Below the pieces are notes generated by a model. The model was given only the letters and a program-made list of their open reading frames with translations, did no database searches and had not been told where the DNA came from. 62,591 nucleotides of DNA, from assembly GCA_964497585.1 (NCBI GenBank), contig CAZCDS010000037.1, positions 1-62,591 of the forward strand, written 5' to 3'. This stretch comes from CAZCDS01 sp964497585. Lineage in GTDB: Bacteria > Desulfobacterota > Desulfomonilia > Desulfomonilales > Desulfomonilaceae. The position numbers and the translations under genes were made by a program. Shown here piece by piece: positions 1 to 8,138 of this stretch; the stretch's first letter is position 1; each line of letters begins with the position of its first letter.

Positions 1-232
1 GCCTCATGCCCAACTTGCCCTCTTCTTCACCTGATTATTTTGGGGAAACTCCAGCACCGTGACCCTTGATTTAAGAACATGCCGATGATAGATTGGCTCT
101 CTGTTTTCCCAAGACTTTCTGACACGAAACCACTTGAATCCTCCGGGGCGGGACCACCCTACAGGGCCTCCCCGGAGAGGCTTGTCATATTCCGTCTGCA
201 ACGAAGAGTCGCCGGACGACATGGAGGGAAGC

Positions 233-1507
233 ATGAGCGCTATGGATCGGAACTCCGGGACGCTGTGCCCTGAAGAAACCTTCAGCCTGGAACAAAGACG
301 CGCCTACCAGGAGGCATTCCTCCGGGACGTGATCAAGGAGGCATACTCTTTCGGGACTCCCCTGAAGGCAGCCATGGACGCGGCCGGACTCGGTCCGGAT
401 GACATTCGGACGATCGAAGATCTTCAAAAGCTGCCCATCACAACCAAGAGCGACCTGGCTCAGGCACAGAAGGCCAATCCACCCTTCGGTGGGTACTGCA
501 CGGTTCCGATCAAGGATTTGAGGAGAGTTCACCAGTCTCCCGGTCCGATTTACGATCCCGTTGGGCCTGATCCGGATTACTACGGCTGGAAGATATCGCT
601 CTTTGCCGCGGGCTTCAGACCGGGGGATCTCGTGGTCAACAGCTTCGCCTACCACCTCACTCCTGCCGGCCACATGTTTGAGGACGGCGCTCTGGAACTC
701 GGAGCTACGGTCGTTCCCACCGGCGTGGGCAATACCGAGACGCAGGTCACCATCATCAAGGACCTCGGTGTCACCGGGTTCGTGGGAACGCCAAGCTTCT
801 TCAATGTGCTGCTCAAACGTGCCGAAGATATGGGAATCAACGTAAAAGAGGAGTTCAAGCTCGAAGTGGCTTTCCTCCTGGCGGAAATGCTCCCGGAATC
901 GATGAGACGCAAATTCGTCGACGACTACGGTATCATCTGCCGACAAGCCTACGGAACCGCGGATGTAGGATTGGTCGCGTACGAATGCCCGCACGCCGAG
1001 GGAATGCACATCCAACACGACGCGATCGTCGAGATCGTCGACCCGGCAACAGGGAAGATCGTACCGAACGGGGAACCGGGCAACGTCGTAGTCACCCGAA
1101 ACAACAAGATCTATCCGCTCGTGAGGTTCGGAACGGGAGATCTCTCGGCTGTCACCGAAGAAGCCTGCCCCTGCGGCCGCACGGGCCCGAGGCTGACTCG
1201 CATCATGGGACGGGTTGACCAGCTCACCAAGGTAAAAGGAATGTTCGTCCACCCAGCCCAGGTGCAGAAGGTCGTGGAGGCCCATCCCGAAATAGCTGCG
1301 GCGCGCCTGCTCGTGGAACGGCCCGCAGATGCAGACGTGATGACCCTGGAAATAGAACTGAAAGGGGACGTGCCCGAAGGATTCGTCAAGGCCGTCGAGG
1401 TGACGCTCAGAGAGTCAGTAAAACTCAAAGGCGCAGTCAGAATAGTCGATCCGGGAACCTTGCCCGAAGGCCACAAAGTGATCGAGGACGTGCGGAAGTG
1501 GGACTAA
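233..1507 (+). CDS. Phenylacetate-CoA ligase-like (PaaK family) AMP-forming acyl-CoA ligase
   Basis: The 424-residue protein has the PaaK layout: an N-terminal helical part, a central adenylate-forming domain with YGTADVGL and the FGTGDLS segment, and a C-terminal lid around GRVDQLTKVKGMFVHP. Family members activate phenylacetate or related aryl/acyl acids with ATP and CoA in the cytoplasm; the substrate cannot be read from the sequence. The start at 233 follows GGAGGGA at 223-229; an upstream ATG at 221 overlaps that ribosome site and longer in-frame versions lack one. No paa genes adjoin it, so it looks like a free-standing ligase, as is common in anaerobes that handle aromatic acids. I am sure of the family and unsure of the substrate. 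Confidence 0.85.
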   Translation: MSAMDRNSGTLCPEETFSLEQRRAYQEAFLRDVIKEAYSFGTPLKAAMDAAGLGPDDIRTIEDLQKLPITTKSDLAQAQKANPPFGGYCTVPIKDLRRVHQSPGPIYDPVGPDPDYYGWKISLFAAGFRPGDLVVNSFAYHLTPAGHMFEDGALELGATVVPTGVGNTETQVTIIKDLGVTGFVGTPSFFNVLLKRAEDMGINVKEEFKLEVAFLLAEMLPESMRRKFVDDYGIICRQAYGTADVGLVAYECPHAEGMHIQHDAIVEIVDPATGKIVPNGEPGNVVVTRNNKIYPLVRFGTGDLSAVTEEACPCGRTGPRLTRIMGRVDQLTKVKGMFVHPAQVQKVVEAHPEIAAARLLVERPADADVMTLEIELKGDVPEGFVKAVEVTLRESVKLKGAVRIVDPGTLPEGHKVIEDVRKWD

Positions 1508-1815
1508 TGGAGCGTTTCTGAAATACCTTCCCGCATTGCGTCGCTGCATCGGCGGGGCACTGCCGGAAACGTCGGCAGTGTCACCCCGATGTGCAGCAGT
1601 CCGGCACGTAGAAAGAAACTGATGAAAGGAATTCCGCCCGCCAAAGGGACTGGCACGGGCGTGACAAGCGAAAGTGTCTCACAATTCTTGGAGCTGGTTG
1701 GATCGTAGCACGAACGGCCTGGCCAAGGGATGCACTCCAGGTCACGCCTCTGTGCCACGATTTCCCCGGTCACTCCAGATTACCGTCATCCGCCGCCGGC
1801 GGACACCCGTCAGCC
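1508..1815. other. Intergenic region with a strong hairpin
   Basis: No convincing gene lies between the ligase and the convergent fmdB-like gene. Positions 1558-1580 form a perfect 8-bp stem (CACTGCCG / CGGCAGTG, 7-nt loop), flanked by GGGG and CCCC that can extend it. There is no clear T-run, so it is at best a weak bidirectional terminator between convergent genes. Confidence 0.5.
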
Positions 1816-2010
1816 TCAGGAAAAACCGGACTTGGACGAACAGCCCGCATCCAAAGCCTTTTCCAGGCCGGTCGATGCAAAGACCGAGAGCAGTTTGCGC
1901 GTCTCGCTTGAGTCGCACTTGGGGCAATTGACCGGGCCGGAGTCCGAAGCAAAGACGACTCGTTCGAATTCTTCTCCGCACCGGTCGCATTTGAACTCAT
2001 AGATGGGCAT
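1816..2010 (-). CDS. FmdB-family small zinc-ribbon protein
   Basis: The 64-residue protein starts MPIYEFKCDRCGEEFE and carries a second CPKCDSS pair, the two CxxC knuckles of the FmdB/CxxC_CxxC_SSSS zinc ribbon. The family was first linked to regulation of formylmethanofuran dehydrogenase genes, but most members have no proven role. An upstream in-frame ATG at 2037 was rejected because the family begins exactly at MPIYEF. It lies 17 bp downstream of the HesB selenoprotein on the same strand and probably shares its promoter, which suggests a joint role in metal or iron-sulfur handling (inference). Confidence 0.85.
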   Translation of the reverse strand: MPIYEFKCDRCGEEFERVVFASDSGPVNCPKCDSSETRKLLSVFASTGLEKALDAGCSSKSGFS

Positions 2011-2027
2011 GTCGATCACTCCCCCTC

Positions 2028-2309
2028 TTACCCGCATCCGGTCGCGCCTGCGAGTTCGGCGCTGGGTCCGAAGAGCGTATTCTTGATGCTGAGTCCACCG
2101 GAATCGTTAACGATCTTCAAGGCAAAGGGATCGATTACCACGTCGAGTCCATCGAGTTGGTACGTCTGATCGCCATCACGGGGCTCGTCCAGAGCCAGGC
2201 CCATGCTGGGCCCGCCTCAGCCGTAACCGCCGAAGAATACTCGTACGGCCAGGTTCCCATCGGTCTTTTCGAGGAGGAACTTTCTGGATTCATCATCTAT
2301 TGTCAGCAT
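2028..2309 (-). CDS. HesB/IscA-like selenoprotein (in-frame TGA read as selenocysteine)
   Basis: Read from ATG at 2307-2309 to TAA at 2028-2030 this gives 93 residues with one in-frame TGA (2217-2219, codon 31) in the context FFGGYG-U-GGPSMGLALDEP, ending in GATGCG. HesB/IscA proteins bind or carry Fe-S clusters through conserved cysteines; here the first cysteine position is the TGA, and a C-terminal GCG supplies the partner. HesB-like selenoproteins are an established family in Deltaproteobacteria. AGGAG sits 6 nt before the ATG, a strong promoter lies at 2351-2379, and a SECIS-like hairpin follows the TGA. The sequence stays protein-like on both sides of the TGA, which argues against a nonsense mutation. 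The gene is broken in two by standard ORF calling. Confidence 0.85.
2182..2216 (-). promoter_or_regulatory. Candidate bacterial SECIS element downstream of the Sec codon
   Basis: On the coding (minus) strand, GGCTC-TGGAC-GAGCC (2182-2196) forms a 5-bp stem with a 5-nt loop. The loop starts 25 nt after the TGA and has G at its second position. This fits the published bacterial SECIS rule: apical loop 16-37 nt from the UGA with a G in the first two loop bases. A second hairpin, GGCCCA/TGGGCC (2198-2212), lies closer to the TGA and could be an alternative or a stacked part of the element. Confidence 0.7.
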
Positions 2310-2350
2310 CCAAAACTCCTTTTCTCGGTGAAATCATACTGCCATTACAG

Positions 2351-2379
2351 ATAATATTTATATATAGATATATTGTCAA
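2351..2379 (-). promoter_or_regulatory. Sigma-70 type promoter for the hesB-fmdB pair
   Basis: On the minus strand a perfect TTGACA (2374-2379) and TATTAT (2351-2356, one mismatch to TATAAT) are separated by exactly 17 bp of AT-rich sequence in a GC-rich neighbourhood. The predicted transcript starts near 2344, about 35 nt before the HesB ATG. Confidence 0.75.
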
Positions 2380-2886
2380 GTATTTTTTCCCGGACGTGCA
2401 CAATCGCGCGGGAAAAGGTCACTTCGCGTTCAACGTGCAGCCCCACCAGGAGCATTTCTTCGACCCGCCTTCTCGAAGACTGGTGGAGCCCCTGGCAATC
2501 CTGCCTGTGGCGAGCCGGGCAGACCCGGCGAGGGGTCTCGACCTCTCCGCGTCAGAACCGCCCCTGCCCATCCGGGTCGCTTCAATCCTCCCGGGCACAA
2601 TCTTTCCTCGCCTTGCCGGTTGCTGCCATGCATTGTCCTGACCGGACAATATGCTGTACAGCGTCATCAGTCAGGAACAGGAGGACAGCAGGAAACAGGC
2701 CGCAACAGCAACCGCAATCAACCTGATCCATCCCATGGTGGAATCACGCTCCGTCCGATCGTGGGACGTTCAACAAATCCCAGGGACCAGGCGCGGTCCA
2801 GGCGGCCCAACCGCCAAGACCCACCCGCAGGGATTCGATCCATAAACAAAAAAAATAGCACATTTCACGATAAATTGGAAAAGAGT
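2380..2886. other. Intergenic region, no supported gene
   Basis: About 500 bp upstream of the hesB promoter and downstream of the thioredoxin-like gene. Open frames here are arginine/serine/proline-rich and lack ribosome sites. An A-rich stretch near 2845-2880 is the only marked compositional feature. I see nothing else to name. Confidence 0.4.
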
Positions 2887-2906
2887 GGCGGTCAAAAAAG
2901 ACCGCC
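2887..2906 (-). terminator. Hairpin overlapping the stop codon of the thioredoxin-like gene
   Basis: GGCGGTC and GACCGCC (7 bp, perfect) flank six A/T bases, and the TGA stop of the gene at 2892 falls inside the stem. On the coding strand it is followed by a short T-containing tract (ACTCTTTTCC), so it may act as a terminator. Confidence 0.45.
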
Positions 2907-3473
2907 TATGAAACCGCGCACCTTTTGCCACTCTTCCCCGATCGTGGGAGGTCGGGCGTCGCAATCGCAATCGGATGAGGACTCAACGACATTCGATTTC
3001 GGGTTCCTCGGCCTAGCCTTAGAGCTTTCCTTTTTCCCTTTTTTCCGGCCGTGCCCCAGGTACGGGGGCGGGGCTCCACCCGCGGCAACAAGCCGCCGTA
3101 TCGTCGTCTCCAGATTCCTCGAGATCGCACCTTCCCCCATGAGAATCGTCTCACCGAGGATTACCAGGGGCACAGCAAACTCGTCGTCGGAATGGATCGC
3201 CTCCAGCTTTTCGAACAGCGCATAATTCTTCGGCTTGTCAATGTCGTACTTCTTTATTCGCAGGGGATAGCGGCGAGCAAGTGCGTGAATCAGCGCATTG
3301 ACGTGCGCACATCTCGGACACTCCCGTGAGGAGAAGAATACAACGCAGACCGTACCGCTCTTTGTCCTAGGCCGAGCCTCCACTGACCGCTCAAGGCTTA
3401 CCGCCACGAGCACGACGCATACGACGAGAACCAGTCGGCCCGGAGAAACCAGCAAGGCAAGACGGGAAATCAT
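2892..3473 (-). CDS. Exported thioredoxin-like protein with CPRC motif
   Basis: The 193-residue protein has a hydrophobic N-terminal signal or anchor (residues ~5-27), then VCVVFFSSRECPRCAHVN, a thioredoxin/glutaredoxin-type beta strand followed by a CxxC redox centre. Farther on is a cis-proline-like segment (FAVPLVILG). The tail from ~residue 145 is basic and low in complexity, with a DCDCD motif. It probably works as a thiol-disulfide or metal-handling protein outside the cytoplasmic membrane. The start at 3473 is chosen because ATG overlaps the TGA of the upstream gene (ATGA), implying translational coupling. The exact family is uncertain. Confidence 0.7.
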   Translation of the reverse strand: MISRLALLVSPGRLVLVVCVVLVAVSLERSVEARPRTKSGTVCVVFFSSRECPRCAHVNALIHALARRYPLRIKKYDIDKPKNYALFEKLEAIHSDDEFAVPLVILGETILMGEGAISRNLETTIRRLVAAGGAPPPYLGHGRKKGKKESSKARPRNPKSNVVESSSDCDCDARPPTIGEEWQKVRGFIGGLF

Positions 3474-3820
3474 GGCTTGCGGAGCTTGACCTTTGTTGGC
3501 ACAGGATAGTGGACGTCCACGTCTCGGTGAGTCCGAAAGCCACAGGCCTCTCTCTGGATCAGGAGCCACCTGCGGGCATCTTCGGCTTTGTCGATGAGGC
3601 GGTTGTACTCCCGGACGGATTCGTTGACCGTAGCGAGATCCGGACACGCACGATTGTCACCGTCTCCCTCATAGAGACCGAGCAGGTGATCCATGTTCCT
3701 GCGCGCAGTCTCAACCTGCTCGAGAATTTTTTCCAGTCTGATACCGGTGCTCCCCAGGGCTTCGGCCATTTCTTTGATCAGATCAATTTCCTGAGCGTCA
3801 CTGTCGCGGCAAATCCCCAT
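3470..3820 (-). CDS. Small helical protein of unknown function
   Basis: A 116-residue, charged, mostly helical protein starting MGICRDSDAQEIDLIKEMAE, with coiled-coil-like spacing over residues ~10-85 and two cysteines (positions 4 and 59) plus one near residue 92. A GAGG motif lies just before the ATG. Its stop overlaps the start of the exported thioredoxin-like gene by 4 nt, so the two are co-translated and may act together. I recognise no family. Confidence 0.65.
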   Translation of the reverse strand: MGICRDSDAQEIDLIKEMAEALGSTGIRLEKILEQVETARRNMDHLLGLYEGDGDNRACPDLATVNESVREYNRLIDKAEDARRWLLIQREACGFRTHRDVDVHYPVPTKVKLRKP

Positions 3821-3972
3821 CTCGTCGCCTCTTCACATCGGGTCGGAGTCGATCACCTTCAAGGTTGATACCACAGGCTATGCGAGTTTGGCAAGCGGGC
3901 CAGGCTCTCCGCCTGGGAACAGACATATTCGGCTCATCCTTGCACTTCCGCCATAATTTGGTACCATTCTAC

Positions 3973-4001
3973 TTGACTTTTTGTAGATAACCTACTATGT
4001 T
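3973..4001 (+). promoter_or_regulatory. Sigma-70 type promoter for the exported repeat-domain protein
   Basis: TTGACT (3973-3978) and TATGTT (3996-4001) are spaced by 17 bp, in an AT-rich patch 90 bp upstream of the ATG at 4092. An imperfect inverted repeat (TCTAC ... GTAGA) overlaps the -35 box. Confidence 0.5.
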
Positions 4002-4091
4002 CAGGCCACTTTGTGCTGCCGTAAGAACGGAAGCGCCCCGAACTCGGGCCTAAAACCAGATATCCCTACCCCCCTGTGGAGGAGGTCCCCC

Positions 4092-4871
4092 ATGACAGGG
4101 AACCATGCGTTTTCAGCGAGGGCCGCATTTTTCGTCACGGCCCTCTTCTGTACGTTCCTGTTCGCATCCGACCTTCAGGCTTACCGGATCTGCACATTCA
4201 AGGGCACAGTCGTACAACATGGCTGGCGGACGATGACCGTCCGCACCGGCGGCCAGTGTGCCAGGGTAAACGTGAGCTGGCGAACCAAGTACATTCCGAA
4301 TCGGCGTCCGTGCATAGGTGAACGCGTCGCTGTCGATTTCACGCTCGAAGACGGGTACATGAAGGCGACCAGGGTCGTGAGCATGACACCGACGCCGGCC
4401 TCGGTGGAATGCTATCCTCCGCCTCCGCCGAGGACTGCGGTCTGCCGGAGCGTTGCCGAGAGGGCCGAGGACGTCTGTCCTGCGCCGAGACCGGTCTGTT
4501 CGCGCAGACCTCCTTCCTACGTCACTGATCGTGCGTGGAAGCCGCGCAAAAAGCCCACGAAAAAGCGAGCAGCGAAGAAGCCCGAACCGAAGAAACCTCC
4601 TAAGGCTGCCAAACCGCCACCTCCGCCACCCCCGCCGACACCGCCGCCCGCGGCCAAGTCCCTAACCGGAGAAGTTGTGGCCTCCTCGCCGAAGAGTCTT
4701 TCGATTCGGGTTACCGAAGAGGGTCAAGCGCCGGAAGTCGTCAGGGTCAAGGTAGGGCTGAAGACCAGGTTTATCCCCTTCCGGCGTCCTGCGGTCGGCG
4801 AGAAGGTGAAAGTAGACTACGTACTCGAGAACGGCAGCAAGTTCGGCAACACGGTCCAGGTGATCCAGTAG
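4092..4871 (+). CDS. Exported protein with two copies of a small beta domain joined by a Pro/Lys linker
   Basis: The 259-residue protein has a signal peptide (residues 1-30, ending ASDLQA). Domain 1 (~31-95) and domain 2 (~193-259) are clear duplicates: FKGTVVQ...IPNRRPCIGERVAVDFTLEDG and LTGEVVA...IPFRRPAVGEKVKVDYVLENG. Each looks like an OB-like or DUF5666-type beta fold. Between them is a ~95-residue linker, first cysteine-rich, then made of Lys/Pro runs and poly-proline. Such linkers often span or bind peptidoglycan or the envelope. GGAGGAGGT at 4078-4086 supports the start. Function unknown; periplasmic or surface location inferred. Confidence 0.75.
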   Translation: MTGNHAFSARAAFFVTALFCTFLFASDLQAYRICTFKGTVVQHGWRTMTVRTGGQCARVNVSWRTKYIPNRRPCIGERVAVDFTLEDGYMKATRVVSMTPTPASVECYPPPPPRTAVCRSVAERAEDVCPAPRPVCSRRPPSYVTDRAWKPRKKPTKKRAAKKPEPKKPPKAAKPPPPPPPPTPPPAAKSLTGEVVASSPKSLSIRVTEEGQAPEVVRVKVGLKTRFIPFRRPAVGEKVKVDYVLENGSKFGNTVQVIQ

Positions 4872-5142
4872 TCGTTCCTCCTCAGGGAGCGGGTCTGGTT
4901 GCCTGAGGAACTCCTCCGGGATACAGATTACCGACCAGGAAAGGGCCCCAACTCCGGGGCCTTCTCGCGTTCTGCATACGGGGTTGCCAAACTCGCTTTC
5001 CGAAACGGCCGCGTTTGCGTGGTTCCCGAACAATTCCCCCCGCTCCCTTTAACAAAGGGTTTAATGGTATTTTCCCTCCAAAATCCTGGGAACCGTACGA
5101 GGAGTCTCAGGTATTTTTTTTCTGAACTGCTTGTTCTCGCCG

Positions 5143-6315
5143 TCAGCCTGATAATTTCTCCAGTTCCTGTTCGAGGAGCCTGAGCACGTCCCGCACCGGT
5201 CGTCCGGTTCGCTCTGCAATGAGCCGCGCGTCGTCGAATTCCGGGCGATGCTCGATCCGCCCGTCCGGGCGTTCGATAATCTTGACTCGGACCTCTCCCA
5301 GAGAGGTTCTGATTAGTTCGCTTCGTCTGGGAAGCGTCATCCGCTGAGCGTCGGTCACGCGAACCCCGAGGGTAGTCGTATGGGTCAGCAGGACGCGGCC
5401 AAGATGGGTCACCCGATCGGGCGGCGCGAGCGCGGACACGAGGATGCCCGGTCTGTTCTTCTTCATCTGGACAGGGGTGAAGGTAACGTCGAGTGCGCCT
5501 TTGGCGAACAGTCGGTCCATAATGTCTCCAAGGATTCGGGAATCGAGGTCGTCGATCCTGCATTCGAGCGAACTGACTCGATCGCTTCGAACGGAACTCT
5601 CAACCTCGTGTCCAAGGGTCACTCGCAGCGCATTGGGGAAGGCCTCCGGATCGGATGTCCCCAGCCCGTACCCCACAGCCTCGGGAACGAAGGAGGGATA
5701 CTCTCCGAAAGCGGACGCGAGGGTTTTGACGATCGCGGCGCCTGTGGGCGTGACGAGCTCAATCGGCGCGGTGGACCCGATGACGGGCACCCCTTTGAGC
5801 AGCTCCGTGGTCGCGGGTGCGGGAGTGGGGATGTTCCCGTGGCTCGTTTTGACGAACCCGCGGCTCAACGGCAAAGGCGAACACAGGATTTTCTTGATGC
5901 CGAGCCGGTGAATGCCGATCGCGGCTCCGACCACGTCCACGATCGAGTCGACCGCTCCCACCTCATGGAAGTGTACCTCGTGGGTGGGGACACCGTGAGC
6001 CCGGCCCTCGGCAACAGCCAAGGTCTCAAACATGTCAAGAGCCGTCCGTTTCGCAAGATCATCGATGGCCGCATCCTCAATAATGCGGCGTATCTCCTGA
6101 TATGAGCGATGCGAGTGATCGGGCCCGACTTCAACATCGAACCGGATTCCTGATATGCCTCGTCTGGTCGATCGCCACACCTTCAGGGAGTAGCCCGTCA
6201 GATCGAGCCGCGAGAGCTGAGTTCTGAGATAATCCTCCTCGAGACCAAGATCGATCAACGCGGCGATGGTCATATCGCCCGCGATACCTGCGAAGCAATC
6301 AAAATAAGCCAGCAT
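5143..6315 (-). CDS. larC: LarC-like nickel-pincer cofactor biosynthesis protein
   Basis: The 390-residue protein begins MLAYFDCFAGIAGDMTIAAL, the hallmark of LarC (UPF0272), and contains HEVGAVDSIVDVVGAAIG and the C-terminal ...MKKNRPGILVSAL domain. LarC is the CTP-dependent cyclometallase that inserts nickel in the pincer cofactor of lactate racemase-type enzymes. In Lactobacillus the gene needs a programmed frameshift; here both halves are in one frame. No larA, larB or larE lies in the window. The start at 6315 is set by homology, since the upstream extension is not LarC-like; its ribosome site is weak. Confidence 0.88.
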   Translation of the reverse strand: MLAYFDCFAGIAGDMTIAALIDLGLEEDYLRTQLSRLDLTGYSLKVWRSTRRGISGIRFDVEVGPDHSHRSYQEIRRIIEDAAIDDLAKRTALDMFETLAVAEGRAHGVPTHEVHFHEVGAVDSIVDVVGAAIGIHRLGIKKILCSPLPLSRGFVKTSHGNIPTPAPATTELLKGVPVIGSTAPIELVTPTGAAIVKTLASAFGEYPSFVPEAVGYGLGTSDPEAFPNALRVTLGHEVESSVRSDRVSSLECRIDDLDSRILGDIMDRLFAKGALDVTFTPVQMKKNRPGILVSALAPPDRVTHLGRVLLTHTTTLGVRVTDAQRMTLPRRSELIRTSLGEVRVKIIERPDGRIEHRPEFDDARLIAERTGRPVRDVLRLLEQELEKLSG

Positions 6316-6398
6316 CCTGTTATCCAATTTAGAGAGCCCGAACTCTCGTCCAGTGCCGTTCGGGTATTGGGAGGTAGCCTCTGCGGAGAGCATGACGC

Positions 6399-6935
6399 TC
6401 AATCTTCCTGGGCCTTGACCCGTACCTTCACATCTCGGCACAGCCTTTCCACCAAGGACTCATAAAGCTGCTCCATCTCCGACCGATCCTCGGAACTGGA
6501 CTGTTCGTACCCCACGAGGAAATAATATATGGCTCGATCGAAGAACAGGGCTGTTCGATTATTGAGCGCTATGATGGATCGCACGTCGTACGGTTGTCCC
6601 GCGAAATCGCTCTCCTGGAAGAAGAGCCACACGTGCCGTTTGAGCAGGATGAATACCCGTACCATTTCCGAATAGCTTACCCGTTCCTCATTGCAGCGAA
6701 TCCCAAGACGCACATACCTGTCGGCAATCTCTTCCACACTGGTCTTGCGGTCTATGTTGCGCGTGAACTCACTGAAGATCCCGTCGGCAAGCTCCTCGAG
6801 CATACTCTTGCCCATCTGGTACTGAGAGAGCAACTCCCGCTTATTGAAGGCGTCTTCCAGGAAATCTTCCTTGATCTGTTCATGGAACTTTTCGATGAAC
6901 TTCGCGAATCCAAGCTCAAAGGTCCTCTGTGTCAT
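6399..6935 (-). CDS. Conserved helical protein of unknown function
   Basis: A 178-residue acidic all-helical protein (MTQRTFELGFAKFIEKF...), with an ideal AGGAGGG ribosome site 4 nt before ATG 6935. Its length and regular helices recall N-terminal sensory helical domains of RsbR-type or similar signalling proteins, but no catalytic or binding motif is evident. It lies 83 bp upstream of larC on the same strand and could be in one transcription unit with it. Confidence 0.65.
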   Translation of the reverse strand: MTQRTFELGFAKFIEKFHEQIKEDFLEDAFNKRELLSQYQMGKSMLEELADGIFSEFTRNIDRKTSVEEIADRYVRLGIRCNEERVSYSEMVRVFILLKRHVWLFFQESDFAGQPYDVRSIIALNNRTALFFDRAIYYFLVGYEQSSSEDRSEMEQLYESLVERLCRDVKVRVKAQED

Positions 6936-7144
6936 CGGTCCCTCCTTGGGGCGGTCCATCGAACGGCCGCGTATGGAAGAGTCACTCGTTGTGGAATCAG
7001 ATCGGCGGTTCAGCTCTTCTGAGACTACCTTTCCTAAGAGGGCTTGTCAACTCGGGGTGCCGGCATTTTTGCCTGGAAACGCGGTCAACACGCGCTGAGA
7101 AGTTGGCTTCTTCGCACTCGCCCCACCTGCCCGCGGTGGCCCGC

Positions 7145-8104
7145 CTATGTCTCCCAGTCGAAGGGTGGATTGCTCACGAAATCGGGGATCCCGACGTTCC
7201 GGGACTCCAGGTCCTGGACGAAGACGTTTTCCAATCCGAGGTCCCACGCCAGATCGACCGCCTCATCGTACTCTTTGGCCGTCAGGCCCCGATCGAGCGG
7301 AGGAAATTCCCCGGCCCTGTGCAGGGGGGTATACTGTGCCATGAGCGAGATCGTTACGGTGCCCGGGAGATTATCAGCTACCCATGAGAGCGTATCTCGA
7401 GTCCCAGCCAGCTCGCCGGGAAGCATGAGATGTCTGAGAATCATGCCCCGTACCGCCTGGCCATTGATGTCGACCACGAGATTGCCGACCTGTGAGTACA
7501 TCTTCAGGATCGCCGCTCTCGCGGTCTGCACGTAATCTCCTGCGGCGGAGTACCGCAGCGCTCGCTCGTTTGAGGCGTACTTGAGATCTGGGAGGTACAC
7601 GTCGACCACGCCCTCGAGCAGGTCGAGCGTCTCCGGAGCCTCGTACGCGTTCGTGTTGTACACAACCGGCAGATCAACGCCATGTTCAACTGCCGCAGCG
7701 AGCGCCTCAAGCAGTCCCGGCAGATGGTGACTCGGTGAAACGGGTTCCAAGGTGGCGCAGCCCCAGTCTCTCAGCTCGATCATGATGCGACCCAATTTTT
7801 CCGGGCTGGTGAGCCTCCCCGCAGGCCGTTGGCTGATCTGATGATTCTGGCAATAGACGCATCGAAGATTGCACCCGGAAAAGAAGATCGTGCCCGCGCC
7901 CCCGTGACCCACGAGCGGCGGCTCCTCGCCGAAATGGGGAAGGAACGCCGCGACGGAGGGCAGCGGTCCTGCCCCGCAGTAGCCCTGTTCGCCCGACGGG
8001 CGGTCCACACCACATCGACGAGGACACAGACCGCAGGCCGCAGCGATTCGCCCGGCCTCCACCGCCCTTTCAAGAATTTGCGCTGGGGTAATGTCAAAAG
8101 GCAT
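7145..8104 (-). CDS. PflX-like radical SAM protein (pyruvate formate-lyase activase homologue)
   Basis: A 319-residue protein with N-terminal CGLCPRRC and YCGAG cysteine motifs, then the radical-SAM motif CNLRCVYC (CxxxCxxC) followed by QNHQIS. This matches the COG1313/PflX branch of the activase family, whose substrates are mostly unproven. It should bind a SAM-cleaving 4Fe-4S cluster and act in anaerobic cytoplasm. The start at 8104 precedes MPFDITPAQILERAVEAG; longer forms are arginine-rich and unlikely. It follows the AddB-like gene after 34 bp and may be cotranscribed with it. No glycyl-radical enzyme is in the window. Confidence 0.85.
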   Translation of the reverse strand: MPFDITPAQILERAVEAGRIAAACGLCPRRCGVDRPSGEQGYCGAGPLPSVAAFLPHFGEEPPLVGHGGAGTIFFSGCNLRCVYCQNHQISQRPAGRLTSPEKLGRIMIELRDWGCATLEPVSPSHHLPGLLEALAAAVEHGVDLPVVYNTNAYEAPETLDLLEGVVDVYLPDLKYASNERALRYSAAGDYVQTARAAILKMYSQVGNLVVDINGQAVRGMILRHLMLPGELAGTRDTLSWVADNLPGTVTISLMAQYTPLHRAGEFPPLDRGLTAKEYDEAVDLAWDLGLENVFVQDLESRNVGIPDFVSNPPFDWET

Positions 8105-8138
8105 TGAATAGCTTCCGCCCCGCGACAGGTACAGTCGC

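Noticed and set aside
185..1285. Long minus-strand frame opposite the acyl-CoA ligase
   Set aside because: It is the mirror of a high-GC coding frame; composition and lack of ribosome site show it is a shadow. The same applies to 9657-10421, 39130-40854 and other long opposing frames.
2217..2219. TGA as a nonsense mutation in a hesB pseudogene
   Set aside because: It falls exactly on the conserved Cys/Sec position, has a SECIS-like hairpin downstream, and the reading on both sides is intact and well started.
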